From JAHCIE01 sp034431435 (GTDB lineage: Bacteria; Chloroflexota; Anaerolineae; Epilineales; JAHCIE01), in the NCBI GenBank assembly GCA_034431435.1, contig DAOUDG010000030.1, positions 1 to 64,000 on the forward strand: DNA of 64,000 nt. The letters run 5' to 3'. A model generated the notes under the pieces. The model had not been told where the DNA came from. It searched no databases and was given only the letters and a program-made list of their open reading frames with translations. The translations under genes and the position numbers were made by a program. Numbering within the stretch: position 1 is the stretch's first letter; every line of letters begins with the position of its first letter. Below, piece after piece: positions 1-7,420 of the stretch.

Positions 1-172
1 TGTAGTGGTTGGGGACGAAGACCTTGCCCGCCCCTACCGTCTGGTGGTCGTCCATCACGCGCGCCAGACGCTTGGCAAGCTCGATGGGTTCCAGGCGACC
101 CCCCATCCAGCGGCCCAGTGAGCCTTCCAAAAGCTGCTCGGCAAACGTCTCGAAGCGATCCAATCCCTTCAT
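1..172 (-). CDS. FhaA-like protein, N-terminal fragment (DUF3662)
   Basis: Only the first 57 codons lie in the window; the gene runs off the left edge. The reading frame begins with an ATG at 172 and encodes a start resembling the N-terminal domain of FhaA/DUF3662 proteins: a leading 'MKGLDRFETFAEQLLEG', then a segment 'LEPIELAKRLARVMDD' and 'VGAGKVFVPNHY'. In this family the domain precedes a C-terminal FHA phosphothreonine-binding domain and works with Ser/Thr kinases in cell-wall and division control. The FHA part is outside the window, so the family call rests on the N-terminus alone. Confidence 0.65.
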   Translation of the reverse strand, partial: MKGLDRFETFAEQLLEGSLGRWMGGRLEPIELAKRLARVMDDHQTVGAGKVFVPNHY

Positions 173-239
173 CGCCTGTCCCTCACGCGCGGCTGTTGGC
201 GCTAATGATAGCCTGACAGCAGGGGAACCGCAAACGAAT

Positions 240-310
240 GCGGCGGATGGACACATCCGCCGCTCTTCAGGGTGTGGGAGCCATGCTCCCGCCGTGGCAG
301 CCTGGCTGCC
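240..310. terminator. Three stacked hairpins between two minus-strand genes
   Basis: Three close inverted repeats fill the gap upstream of the fhaA-like gene: GCGGCGGATG/CATCCGCCGC at 240-263, GGGAGC/GCTCCC at 276-290 and GGCAGCC/GGCTGCC at 296-310. They lie just downstream of the stop codon of the minus-strand gene at 323-955, so they probably end its transcript. There is no long T-run. Confidence 0.5.
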
Positions 311-322
311 GCGCGCCAGGCG

Positions 323-955
323 CTAGCCTGCTGTCGCCGGACGGCGCAACACGAATACGATCAACGCTATCACGGCTAGCATAGCCAGCAGCGTGACGCA
401 GCACGACAACGCCAGCAGCGCCACCCACAGCCACGGGAGACCCACGCCGATGGCGCTCGCGGCGGGCGAACTGGCCGGGCCTGTCGCGGCGGGTGGGCGA
501 GTCGGCTCGATGACCACGACGCTGCCGTCGGGCAGCAGGCCGAGCCGTCCATCCTGCATCGCGGGTGGCAGGTCATTGGGGGCGTCTTTGAGGGCCATTA
601 TGGAGTAGATAGGGCGGCGAGGTGGGCCGCCGCCGGGCGCCTGGAACGTCTTGGGCGCGCCGACCGTCAGGATGCCGACCTGCACACGGGACAGACCGTC
701 CTGACCCACCTCGCCGATGCCCGTCTCATCGTTGACGAGAATCTCGAAGCGGCAGCGCTGCGCGTCGCATATTGTCTCACCGCGCCCCACCTCGTGGGTA
801 TTGAAGAACACAACTACCATTTTGTCGCTCGCCGGCTGTCCATCCTCGCCCACTACCTCGCCGTGGAACATGACGGTGTGACCCTGAGCCGTCGCCGGTG
901 CTGCCGTCGCCAACGTCCCCACCAGAACCATCACCAGAATCCAGACTTGTCGCAT
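323..955 (-). CDS. Exported, C-terminally membrane-anchored protein of unknown function
   Basis: A 210-residue protein. The start at 955 is chosen because GGAGG lies five bases upstream and the protein then opens with a signal peptide (MRQVWILVMVLVGTLATAAPATAQG) followed by an Ala-x-Ala-type cleavage region. The exported part contains a beta-rich segment 'TVMFHGEVVGEDGQPASDKMVVVFF' resembling an Ig/carboxypeptidase-regulatory-like fold, and two cysteines (TICDAQRC) that could form a disulfide. A single C-terminal helix (about residues 178-204) ends in 'VLRRPATAG', so the chain is probably tethered outside the membrane with a short cytoplasmic tail. I do not recognise a named family. It is divergent from the copper operon. 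Confidence 0.7.
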   Translation of the reverse strand: MRQVWILVMVLVGTLATAAPATAQGHTVMFHGEVVGEDGQPASDKMVVVFFNTHEVGRGETICDAQRCRFEILVNDETGIGEVGQDGLSRVQVGILTVGAPKTFQAPGGGPPRRPIYSIMALKDAPNDLPPAMQDGRLGLLPDGSVVVIEPTRPPAATGPASSPAASAIGVGLPWLWVALLALSCCVTLLAMLAVIALIVFVLRRPATAG

Positions 956-1081
956 ACACCCTCCAACCCGCCTGTCGATCATCGCTTCGCCTATTGTCCA
1001 GGTAACACAACGCCCGCCGTGCGCCAAAGATACGCGGATCGCTTGTAGCGGGTTGTTCACGCGGGGTAGCGCTCCCGCCGC

Positions 1082-1110
1082 TTGCTCGCCGCGCCCGTAT
1101 CGGATATACT
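1082..1110 (+). promoter_or_regulatory. sigma70-type promoter of the copper operon
   Basis: TTGCTC at 1082-1087, a 17-base spacer and TATACT at 1105-1110. The predicted start of transcription falls inside the palindrome at 1116-1143. Confidence 0.6.
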
Positions 1111-1115
1111 ATCTG

Positions 1116-1143
1116 TATCCCCCACCCCCCTGGGGAGGGGGTA
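1116..1143. promoter_or_regulatory. CsoR operator
   Basis: A G/C-tract palindrome: left half TATCCCCCACCCC, right half GGGGAGGGGGTA. This is the known shape of CsoR-family operators (TAnCCCC...GGGGnTA). It lies just downstream of the -10 element and about 70 bases before csoR, the expected place for copper-responsive autorepression. Confidence 0.75.
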
Positions 1144-1213
1144 AGAAAACAGCGGGCCTCGCGTCCATTGTGTGTGTAGCGCCTACGTCAATCGGCCGAT
1201 TGAGGACACGACA

Positions 1214-1492
1214 GTGCAAGACGACAACAAGCGCGAGATTATCAACCGCCTGCGCAGCATCCAGGGCCACCTCAAGGGCGTCGAGCGCATGGTCGAGGAG
1301 GACCAATACTGCATGGACATCCTCGCCCAGACTCGCGCCGTGGAGCGCGCCTTGCAGAAGCTGGACGGGGTCATTCTCCGTAACCACCTGAACACCTGCG
1401 TGACGACGGCCATCCAGGGTGACAGCCCCGCCGAGCGCGAGCGCGTCATCGGCGAGCTGATGCTGGTATTCGAGCAGTCCGACAAATTGTGA
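1214..1492 (+). CDS. csoR: Copper-sensing repressor CsoR
   Basis: A 92-residue all-helical protein of the CsoR/RcnR (DUF156) family, which binds operator DNA as a tetramer and releases it on binding Cu(I). I chose the GTG at 1214, preceded by GAGG, rather than the upstream GTG at 1172, because it gives the family's usual length. The copper ligands are visible as Cys33, His58 and Cys62 ('QYCMD' and 'NHLNTC'), with the same 25 and 4 residue spacing as the Cys36-His61-Cys65 set of Mycobacterium tuberculosis CsoR. This argues for copper rather than nickel, formaldehyde or persulfide sensing. First gene of the csoR-copZ-copA-DUF305 operon. Confidence 0.88.
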   Translation: MQDDNKREIINRLRSIQGHLKGVERMVEEDQYCMDILAQTRAVERALQKLDGVILRNHLNTCVTTAIQGDSPAERERVIGELMLVFEQSDKL

Positions 1493-1553
1493 CCGACCGG
1501 CTGCGTCTGCGGCCGCTACTATCAAGGCGCCTGTGCGCCAGAGGAGATTCTTC

Positions 1554-1757
1554 ATGTCGACTGTTACGCTCAACGTGCCCAACATTTCCTGCGGTCACTG
1601 CGTCAACACCATCCAGCGCGAGCTCAAGATGGTGGCCGGCGTCGCCGATGTCAAGGCTGACGCCCAGACCAAGCAGGTTGTCCTGGATGTGCAGGACGAG
1701 GCGAGCTTGGCCGAAGCGAAGAAGACGCTGCTCGAGATTGGCTACCCGGCGGCGTGA
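1554..1757 (+). CDS. copZ: Copper chaperone CopZ (heavy-metal-associated domain)
   Basis: A 67-residue single HMA domain. The Cu(I)-binding motif is Cys13-Gly-His-Cys16 in 'NISCGHCVNTI', and the usual ferredoxin-like pattern follows ('VADVKADAQTKQVVLDV'). The ATG at 1554 follows a GAGGAG ribosome site. It would carry Cu(I) in the cytoplasm to the N-terminal HMA domains of the CopA pump encoded 92 bases downstream. Confidence 0.85.
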   Translation: MSTVTLNVPNISCGHCVNTIQRELKMVAGVADVKADAQTKQVVLDVQDEASLAEAKKTLLEIGYPAA

Positions 1758-1769
1758 GAATTGACGAGC

Positions 1770-1822
1770 GACCAAAGACCAGGGACCAACGCGAAGCTAT
1801 GCTGGCGGCCCCTGGTCTTTGG
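1770..1822. repeat. Heptamer-based inverted repeat between copZ and copA
   Basis: The left arm is three in-phase heptamers (GACCAAA, GACCAGG, GACCAAC; 1770-1790). The right arm carries their reverse complements; CCAAAGACCAGGG at 1772-1784 pairs perfectly with 1810-1822. Lies in the non-coding gap before the chosen copA start and is one of at least eight such elements in the window. Confidence 0.7.
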
Positions 1823-1849
1823 CCCCTAGTTTCTGGATTGGAGTCAGTC

Positions 1850-4369
1850 GTGGCGCAACGTATCGAACTTCCCATCACTGGCATGACATGCGTGAATTGC
1901 TCGCGCACCATCGAGCGCAGCCTCAAACGAACGGCCGGCGTCGATGAGGCGCAGGTGAGCTACGCTGCCGACAAGGCCGACGTGGCCTACGACCCGGCCG
2001 TCACATCGCCCGCTCAACTGGTCGAGCAGGTACGAGCGGCAGGCTACGATGTGCCCCTGGCGGTCGCGGACCTGGCGATTACGGGTATGACGTGCGCCAA
2101 CTGCGTCAACACGGTCGAGCGCAGCCTCAAGCGCGTGCCGGGGGTCACGTTGGCCAGCGTCAACCTGGCCACGAATCACGCTCATGTGGAGTATATCCCC
2201 GGCGTAGCCCGCCGCGCTGACCTGGTGAAGGCCGTCGAGGGCGCGGGCTACGGTGTGGTGCAGGCTGCCGAGGGCGAGGACCTGGTGGACGCCGAGCAGC
2301 AGGCTCGCGAGGCCGAGATTCACTACCAGGAGCGCCGCCTGAAGGTGGGCCTGCTATTCACCATCCCGCTCTTCATCCTGAGCATGGCGCGCGACCTGCA
2401 ACACCTGCCAGTCATCGGCGATATGATTCACATGGGCTTCGGCTGGCTGCATCTGGACGCACCCTGGTGGCCGTGGGTCTTCATGGCGCTGGCGACACCG
2501 GTGCAATTCTACGTTGGCAAGCAATTCTACGTCGGCGCGTACAAGTCGCTGCGCAACGGCACAGCCAACATGGACGTGCTCGTCGCGCTTGGCTCGTCGG
2601 TGGCTTACTTCTACAGCGTGTTTGTCACTGTCAGCGCGACCTTCGGCGGGCAGCAGATACTTGGCTTCACCATCCCCAGTGTCGAAGGTCACGTCTACTT
2701 CGAGACGGCGGCTGTCATCATCACCCTCATCGTCCTCGGCAAGCTCCTCGAAGCCCGCGCCAAGGGCCGCGCCAGCGAAGCTATCAAGTCGCTGATGCGC
2801 CTCGCCCCTAAGACGGCGACGCTACTGCGCGGCGACCAGGAAGTGGTCGTGGCGGTGGATGAGGTCGAGGTGGCCGATCGGCTGCTGGTGCGCCCTGGCG
2901 AGCGTGTCCCTGTGGACGGCGTCGTCGTGGACGGCGCATCGACGGTCGACGAGTCGATGCTGACAGGCGAGAGCATGCCCGTGGAGAAGGCGGTGGGCGC
3001 GGAGGTGGCAGCCGCCACGGTCAACCAAAGCGGCCGGCTCGTCGTGCGCGCCACGCGCGTGGGCGCCGACACGGCGCTGGCCCAGATCATCCGCTTGGTC
3101 GAGCAGGCCCAGGCGTCGCGCGCCCCCATTCAGCGTCTGGCCGACGCTGTGTCCGCCCGCTTCGTGCCCGCTGTCATCGTCATTGCCGCGCTGACTTTCA
3201 TCGCATGGTATGCGCTGACCGGCGACGCGACCCGCGCCATGCTTAACATGGTCGCCGTGCTGGTGATCGCCTGCCCGTGCGCCATGGGCCTGGCGACACC
3301 GACGGCCATCATGGTCGGAACAGGACGGGGCGCAGAGCAGGGCATCCTGTTCAAGTCTAGCGCGGCCCTCGAATCGGCTGGCGCCCTCAAGGCCGTGGCC
3401 TTCGACAAGACGGGTACGCTGACACGCGGCCAGCCGACCGTCACCGACGTCGTGGTCGCCCAGGGCTGGCGCGCGCCCGAACTGGTGGGCACAGGCAGTG
3501 GGCTGGCGATGGCGGAGAGCGCGGAAGACGCGCTGCTGCGTCTGGCGGCCACCACCGAGCGTGGCTCGGAGCATCCCCTGGGGCAGGCCATCGTGCGCGC
3601 CGCCGAGGCGCGGGCGCTGGCCCTGGGGCAGCCGGACGAGTTCCAGGCTATCGCCGGCCGAGGCGTGGAGGCCCGCGTCGGGCCGCAGCAGGTCCTGGTG
3701 GGCACGCCGCGCCTCATGCACGAGCGCGGGGTGGCTGGCGACATGACCGAGACGGCCGAACGCTTGCAGAGCGAGGGCAAGACCGCGATGGTTGTGGCGG
3801 TAGATGGGGTGGTGGCGGGCATCCTGGCCGTGGCTGACACCCTGAAGCCGGAGGCGGTCGAGGCCGTGGCGGCCTTGAGGCAGCGAGGCCTGGACGTGGT
3901 GATGATCACCGGCGATAACCCGCGCACGGCGCAGGCGATCGCGCAGCAGGCGGGCATCGGGCACGTGCTGTCCGAGGTCTTGCCTGACCAGAAGGTGGAG
4001 GCCGTCAAGGCCCTGCAAGCAGAGGGCGGCGCGGTCGGCATGGTGGGGGACGGCATCAACGACGCGGCGGCGCTGGCCCAGGCCACCGTTGGCTTTGCCA
4101 TCGGCACTGGCACGGACATCGCCATGGAGGCGTCGGACGTGACACTGGTCAGCGGCGACCCGCGCGGTGTAGCCCGCGCCATCCGGCTGAGCCAGGCGAC
4201 GATGACCACCATCAAGCAGAACCTGTTCTGGGCCTTCGCCTACAACGTCGTCCTCATCCCGGTCGCCGCCCTGGGCTTCCTGGTGCCGATGCTGGCTGCT
4301 GCGGCGATGGCCTTCAGCTCCGTCTTCGTGGTGACGAACAGCCTGCGACTTCGAAAGAAACAACTATGA
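1850..4369 (+). CDS. copA: Cu(+)-exporting P1B-type ATPase CopA
   Basis: About 839 residues. Two N-terminal HMA domains each carry a GMTCxNC copper site. The membrane core contains the CPC motif ('ACPCAMG') of P1B-1 pumps. The cytoplasmic domains show TGES ('MLTGESMPVEK'), the phosphorylation loop DKTGT, the nucleotide-binding HP ('SEHPLG') and the hinge 'GDGINDAAAL'. It exports Cu(I) with ATP. I chose the GTG at 1850 (GGAG six bases upstream) because the frame before it runs through the heptamer inverted repeat; an earlier GTG at 1754 would overlap copZ. The stop overlaps the next start (ATGA). Confidence 0.92.
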   Translation: MAQRIELPITGMTCVNCSRTIERSLKRTAGVDEAQVSYAADKADVAYDPAVTSPAQLVEQVRAAGYDVPLAVADLAITGMTCANCVNTVERSLKRVPGVTLASVNLATNHAHVEYIPGVARRADLVKAVEGAGYGVVQAAEGEDLVDAEQQAREAEIHYQERRLKVGLLFTIPLFILSMARDLQHLPVIGDMIHMGFGWLHLDAPWWPWVFMALATPVQFYVGKQFYVGAYKSLRNGTANMDVLVALGSSVAYFYSVFVTVSATFGGQQILGFTIPSVEGHVYFETAAVIITLIVLGKLLEARAKGRASEAIKSLMRLAPKTATLLRGDQEVVVAVDEVEVADRLLVRPGERVPVDGVVVDGASTVDESMLTGESMPVEKAVGAEVAAATVNQSGRLVVRATRVGADTALAQIIRLVEQAQASRAPIQRLADAVSARFVPAVIVIAALTFIAWYALTGDATRAMLNMVAVLVIACPCAMGLATPTAIMVGTGRGAEQGILFKSSAALESAGALKAVAFDKTGTLTRGQPTVTDVVVAQGWRAPELVGTGSGLAMAESAEDALLRLAATTERGSEHPLGQAIVRAAEARALALGQPDEFQAIAGRGVEARVGPQQVLVGTPRLMHERGVAGDMTETAERLQSEGKTAMVVAVDGVVAGILAVADTLKPEAVEAVAALRQRGLDVVMITGDNPRTAQAIAQQAGIGHVLSEVLPDQKVEAVKALQAEGGAVGMVGDGINDAAALAQATVGFAIGTGTDIAMEASDVTLVSGDPRGVARAIRLSQATMTTIKQNLFWAFAYNVVLIPVAALGFLVPMLAAAAMAFSSVFVVTNSLRLRKKQL

Positions 4370-4971
4370 CATCTGCGATCATGCGTGGCTTTGACTGGCG
4401 TTACCTGCCGATCGTGTTGCTGCTGGCCCTCGTGGCCGCCTGCGCCCCAAGCCAGGGCATGGATCACGCAACCGCGGGGCACGGTGTGACCGATGCCAAA
4501 GCGCCCTTCGACCAGCAGTTCATCGACATGATGGTTCCGCACCATGAAGGCGCGGTCGAAATGGCGAAGGTCGCCGCCACCCGCGCTGAGCGGCCTGAAA
4601 TCAAGCAACTGGCCGAAGCCATCGTGCGTGACCAGACGCGCGAGGTGGGCGAGATGAAGGCGTGGCGCAAGGCCTGGTATGGGTCTGAGCAGACGCCAGG
4701 CTGGGAGAAGATGCCCATGCTGCCTGAGATGAAGACGCCCATGGGCAACATGGCCGACGACGTCAGGCGTCTCCAGGCAGCCAGTCCCGCCGACAAGGCG
4801 TTCATCGACATGATGATTCCGCACCACGAGGCCGCCGTCGAGGCCGCCCAGATCGCGCAGAAGCGCGGCGAACGCGCGGAGATCAGGCAGCTGGCTCAGG
4901 GGGTCATTGATGCCCAGACCCGCGAGATTGCGCAGATGAAGGCGTGGCGCAAGGCCTGGTATGGCAGTTGA
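4366..4971 (+). CDS. DUF305 lipoprotein, probable extracytoplasmic copper-binding protein
   Basis: 201 residues, start codon overlapping the copA stop, which implies translational coupling. An N-terminal hydrophobic segment ends in a lipobox ('LALVAAC'), so the mature protein should be lipid-anchored outside the membrane. The rest is a tandem duplication: 'FIDMMVPHHEGAVEMAK' and 'FIDMMIPHHEAAVEAAQ', each followed by a long helix ending 'MKAWRKAWYGS'. Met- and His-rich DUF305 proteins such as cyanobacterial CopM bind copper outside the cytoplasm. The operon position suggests it takes copper exported by CopA. Direct copper binding here is inferred. Confidence 0.8.
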   Translation: MTSAIMRGFDWRYLPIVLLLALVAACAPSQGMDHATAGHGVTDAKAPFDQQFIDMMVPHHEGAVEMAKVAATRAERPEIKQLAEAIVRDQTREVGEMKAWRKAWYGSEQTPGWEKMPMLPEMKTPMGNMADDVRRLQAASPADKAFIDMMIPHHEAAVEAAQIAQKRGERAEIRQLAQGVIDAQTREIAQMKAWRKAWYGS

Positions 4972-4990
4972 CCTGAGCGCTGGAGAACGG

Positions 4991-5025
4991 GCGCGGGGGC
5001 AAGCGATTGTCGCTTGCCCCCGCGC
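4991..5025. terminator. Bidirectional hairpin between convergent genes
   Basis: A perfect 15-base-pair stem (4991-5005 with 5011-5025) and a five-base loop ATTGT. It sits between the ends of the DUF305 gene (plus) and the DUF1573 gene (minus) and could end both transcripts. No T-run. Confidence 0.7.
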
Positions 5026-5049
5026 TGCGTATGGCGCATGAGCCGACGG

Positions 5050-5718
5050 CTACTGCGGTCGGACGTAGGCCGTGATGTGGAAGCTCGACTCAGGCCGCAG
5101 CGGGTCGTTAGTGACCAGCTTGACCTCGCGCGTGACGCGCGTCCCAGAGATCTTCTCAGTGGCGGGATCGAAGGAAACCTTGACCGTCGTCTGCTCACCC
5201 GGGGCGATGGTGTTGTCGCTGACCAGCGACGCTGTACACCCTCAGGTGGATTTCGCTTCCTTGATCTCCAGCGGTTTTACCCCGTCGTTGCGCAGGACGA
5301 TGTCCTTGCTGACCTTGTCGTTGGGGCCGATGCTGCCAAAGTCATATACGTACCCCGTCGCTTTCAGGTCGGGAATGGCGAGGCGGGGATTGTCGCCAAC
5401 CGGCGTCTCAGGGCCGACAGGTTGTCGGGCGGCGGGCACGGGCACCGGCGTCGCACTCGGCCCGCTGGACTGCGCCTGGGCCGGCGGTTGGGCCTGCCCC
5501 TGTGCCTGAGCTTGCGGCAGGGCCTGGGGTTGTGCGCTCTGGACCTGGGCCTGGTTGGCGACAGCGGCGGCTGGCGCAGGGCTGGATCCGGCGCCGCGCC
5601 CCAGCCAGAAGGCCAGGCCGAAGACCATGCAAGCAACCAGGACACCCAGGCCGAGCAGAAGGGCACGTATGTCCAGGCGTATCTGAACGGTGTCGCCAGA
5701 GGGACGACGTTGACTCAT
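5050..5718 (-). CDS. DUF1573 membrane protein with in-frame UGA (candidate selenoprotein)
   Basis: Read through the TGA at 5244-5242, this frame gives 222 residues: a cytoplasmic start, one membrane helix (about 17-40), a Gln/Pro/Ala-rich linker and a DUF1573 Ig-like domain. The TGA is codon 159 in 'AKST-U-GCTASLV'. The two paralogues at 9251 and 9986 read 'TASCGCTAAVV' and 'YTSCGCTLANF', so the UGA exactly replaces the first Cys of Cys-x-Cys. After it the same frame stays open for 63 codons with clear DUF1573 sequence ('IAPGEQTTVKVSFDP', 'VTREVKLVTNDP') to a TAG at 5050. A SECIS-like hairpin follows the UGA. Start ATG 5718 has GGAGGA eight bases upstream. Other genes here stop at TGA, so recoding must be local. 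A point mutation or sequencing error is the main alternative. No sel genes are in the window. Confidence 0.75.
5209..5244 (-). promoter_or_regulatory. Putative bacterial SECIS element
   Basis: Directly after the UGA (5244-5242) the minus strand can fold into a lower stem GGTGT/ACACC (5240-5236 with 5213-5209), an asymmetric internal loop, and an upper stem GTCGCT/AGCGAC (5230-5225 with 5220-5215) closed by a GGTC loop (5224-5221). The loop begins 17 bases after the UGA. Bacterial SelB recognises a short hairpin at about this distance with G-G-U at the tip; the well-studied fdhF hairpin has GCAGGUCUGC, close to GCTGGTCAGC here. Confidence 0.65.
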
Positions 5719-5755
5719 GGGATGCTTCCTCCCCTGGGGTTCATCGGTTACAATA

Positions 5756-5770
5756 CTTACAGCGTGTAAG
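5756..5770. promoter_or_regulatory. BlaI-type operator, copy 1
   Basis: Palindrome CTTACAGCGTGTAAG, 38 bases upstream of the divergent DUF1573/UGA gene start. It is identical to copy 2 and matches the arms of copies 3 and 4. Palindromes with TACA/TGTA arms are typical of BlaI/MecI repressors. Confidence 0.7.
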
Positions 5771-5799
5771 ACATCACGTAGCTAAACGCCTTAGCCGCG

Positions 5800-5833
5800 A
5801 AAAAGATACGGTTGCACAGGCGCGTATCTTTTT
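5800..5833. terminator. A/T-ended hairpin between divergent promoters
   Basis: AAAAAGATACG at 5800-5810 and CGTATCTTTTT at 5823-5833 form an 11-base-pair stem. Each strand has a stem ending in T's, so it could insulate the two divergent units. It may instead be a binding site for another regulator. Confidence 0.45.
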
Positions 5834-5863
5834 GTGCCCCGCAGCGTTATGCTTAGCAGCCGG

Positions 5864-5878
5864 CTTACAGCGTGTAAG
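5864..5878. promoter_or_regulatory. BlaI-type operator, copy 2
   Basis: Palindrome CTTACAGCGTGTAAG, identical to copy 1, 59 bases before the blaI start. It is placed for autorepression of the blaI-M56 pair. Confidence 0.72.
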
Positions 5879-5937
5879 ACTCACCGGCTCATCGTGGCCC
5901 GTCTTTCAGCACCCGCCGCGCCGGAAGAGAGGGGAAC

Positions 5938-6357
5938 GTGAGACAAGGAATTCAGAGTTTCAAGCTCGACCAACGCGGCCTGGCGCGCGTCTTCGGTGAG
6001 CTAGAGGCGCGCATCATGGATGCGGTGTGGGAGATTGGCCCCGCGACCGTTCAGGACGTATGCGACCGACTGGGGCCAGAGCAGAACTACAAGACCGTCA
6101 TGACAGTGATGAACCGCCTGGTGGAGAAGCACTTCCTGTTGCGCGAGCGCGACGCACGCGCCTTCGTCTACAGCGCCGCCGCCTCGCGTGACGCCTTTGT
6201 CCGGGATGTCTCCCGCCACGTGGTCGAGGGTCTCGTCCAGGATTTCGGGCCGGCCGCCATTGCCCAATTCCTGGCCGTCATGGACGCGTCGCCCGATACG
6301 CTGGCGGCGCTTCGTCGCCTCATCGAGAAGGGCGAATCGGGAGATCACGAGGCATGA
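5938..6357 (+). CDS. BlaI/MecI-family winged-helix repressor
   Basis: 139 residues from a GTG preceded by GAGAGGGG. The N-terminal half carries the Penicillinase_R winged helix ('LEARIMDAVWEIGPATVQDVCDRL', 'YKTVMTVMNRLVEKHFLLRER'). The C-terminal half ('FVRDVSRHVVEGLVQDFGPAAIAQFL') is the dimerisation and protease-sensitive region of the family. BlaI/MecI proteins bind palindromes as dimers and are inactivated when a partner M56 protease is triggered. The next gene is such a protease, with ATGA overlap. Four matching palindromes nearby suggest the targets are the DUF1573 and thioredoxin genes. No beta-lactamase or PBP gene is visible. Confidence 0.85.
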   Translation: MRQGIQSFKLDQRGLARVFGELEARIMDAVWEIGPATVQDVCDRLGPEQNYKTVMTVMNRLVEKHFLLRERDARAFVYSAAASRDAFVRDVSRHVVEGLVQDFGPAAIAQFLAVMDASPDTLAALRRLIEKGESGDHEA

Positions 6358-7274
6358 TCGAAATTCGCTGGCGAGGCGGACGGCCAGGGGCCGATGGCCC
6401 CTTCTACGCCCTGCTCATTCTGGGCCTGGGGCTGCTGGCTGCCCTCCTCGGCTTCATTGCGCACCACTCGTCGGCCCTTGCGGCGCGGGCGGTGGATACC
6501 TGCCTGGCCGTGGCGGACAGCGTGGCGGCTATCCCGTCGGCGCTGCTCATCCCGTGGGCTGTCGTCAGCGTGATGGTGGGCTTCGCGGTCGTGGCCGCCG
6601 TATGGCAGGTCCTGGCAACGCGCGCCCTGCTCGCTGGCCTGCTGCGCCATCGCTCCGAGGCGCCCGACGAGCTGGCGCGCGCCGTCGAGGCCGCCGGGCT
6701 GAGCGGGGTCGACCTGGTCGATGACGAGCGCCCGTTCGCGTTCTGTTATGGTCTGCTGCGACCCCGGGTGTGTCTCACAACGGCGCTCGTGGACCTTCTT
6801 GCCCCGCGCGAGTTGGAGGCGGTGCTACGCCACGAGCGTCACCATCAGGCCAGCCGCGACCCGCTCAAGATTCTGGTCAGCCGCTCCCTGGGTGTTGGCC
6901 TGTTCTTTCTGCCGGCCGCCCAGGACTTGCTCGATCGGTACATGGTGGGCAAAGAGGTGGCTGCCGATGCTGAGGCGGCCGGCGCGGTGCGCAGCGAACT
7001 GCCCCTGGCGTCCGCCCTGCTCAAGCTCCTGTCCCATGGCGGCGCGACTCTGCCCTCGACGGTGGCCGCAATCGGCGCGTTCAACCTCACCGAAGAGCGG
7101 ATTCAGCGCATGGTGTGCGGCGCGCCGGTCGGGCGCGCGCGGGTCGATGTCCGTCGACTGGCCTTGAGTGGGTTGGTCATCGCGGTCATCTTTGCCGCGA
7201 GCTATCTCCCACTGGCCGCGTCGAGCGCGCCGGTCAGCGACGAATGTGGCCAGGTGACGACTCTGATTCCATGA
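6354..7274 (+). CDS. M56-family (BlaR1/MecR1-like) membrane metalloprotease without a penicillin-sensor domain
   Basis: 306 residues. Two N-terminal membrane regions (about 15-36 and 60-98) precede the protease segment with the zinc motif H160-E-R-H-H164 ('LRHERHHQASRDPLK') and a downstream acidic ligand region ('GKEVAADAEA'). One more helix (about 268-288) is followed by only about 18 residues. BlaR1 proper is nearly twice as long and ends in an extracellular beta-lactam-binding domain, which is absent here. The signal must therefore be sensed by the membrane part, the short tail or a partner. It overlaps blaI by four bases and should inactivate that repressor. Confidence 0.82.
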   Translation: MIEIRWRGGRPGADGPFYALLILGLGLLAALLGFIAHHSSALAARAVDTCLAVADSVAAIPSALLIPWAVVSVMVGFAVVAAVWQVLATRALLAGLLRHRSEAPDELARAVEAAGLSGVDLVDDERPFAFCYGLLRPRVCLTTALVDLLAPRELEAVLRHERHHQASRDPLKILVSRSLGVGLFFLPAAQDLLDRYMVGKEVAADAEAAGAVRSELPLASALLKLLSHGGATLPSTVAAIGAFNLTEERIQRMVCGAPVGRARVDVRRLALSGLVIAVIFAASYLPLAASSAPVSDECGQVTTLIP

Positions 7275-7336
7275 CGCCCGGCTAGCGCGTCGCGGCCCGC
7301 TCGGGCGGCCCACGGCGCGTTTTTGTTCAGCCAAAG

Positions 7337-7353
7337 TCTTACGGTGTGTAAGA
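7337..7353. promoter_or_regulatory. BlaI-type operator, copy 3
   Basis: TCTTACGGTGTGTAAGA, with the same CTTAC/GTAAG arms as copies 1 and 2. It lies in the 187-base gap between the M56 gene and the beta-propeller lipoprotein gene. Confidence 0.65.
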
Positions 7354-7420
7354 ATGTCCGGCAAATGGCGGCGGGGGCCGTATCCCGGACAAGGCAAGCG
7401 CGTTTATCTGGGTGGTCAGG

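Noticed and set aside
2822..4363. Long open frame antisense to copA
   Set aside because: It is a by-product of GC-rich codon use in copA; the translation is low-complexity and His/Arg/Gly-rich with no family pattern. Many similar long antisense frames lie opposite other genes and were left out.
5242..5718. A 158-residue DUF1573 protein ending naturally at the TGA
   Set aside because: The stop falls in the middle of the conserved domain, and the same frame continues with the rest of the domain to a TAG at 5050 followed by a terminator hairpin.
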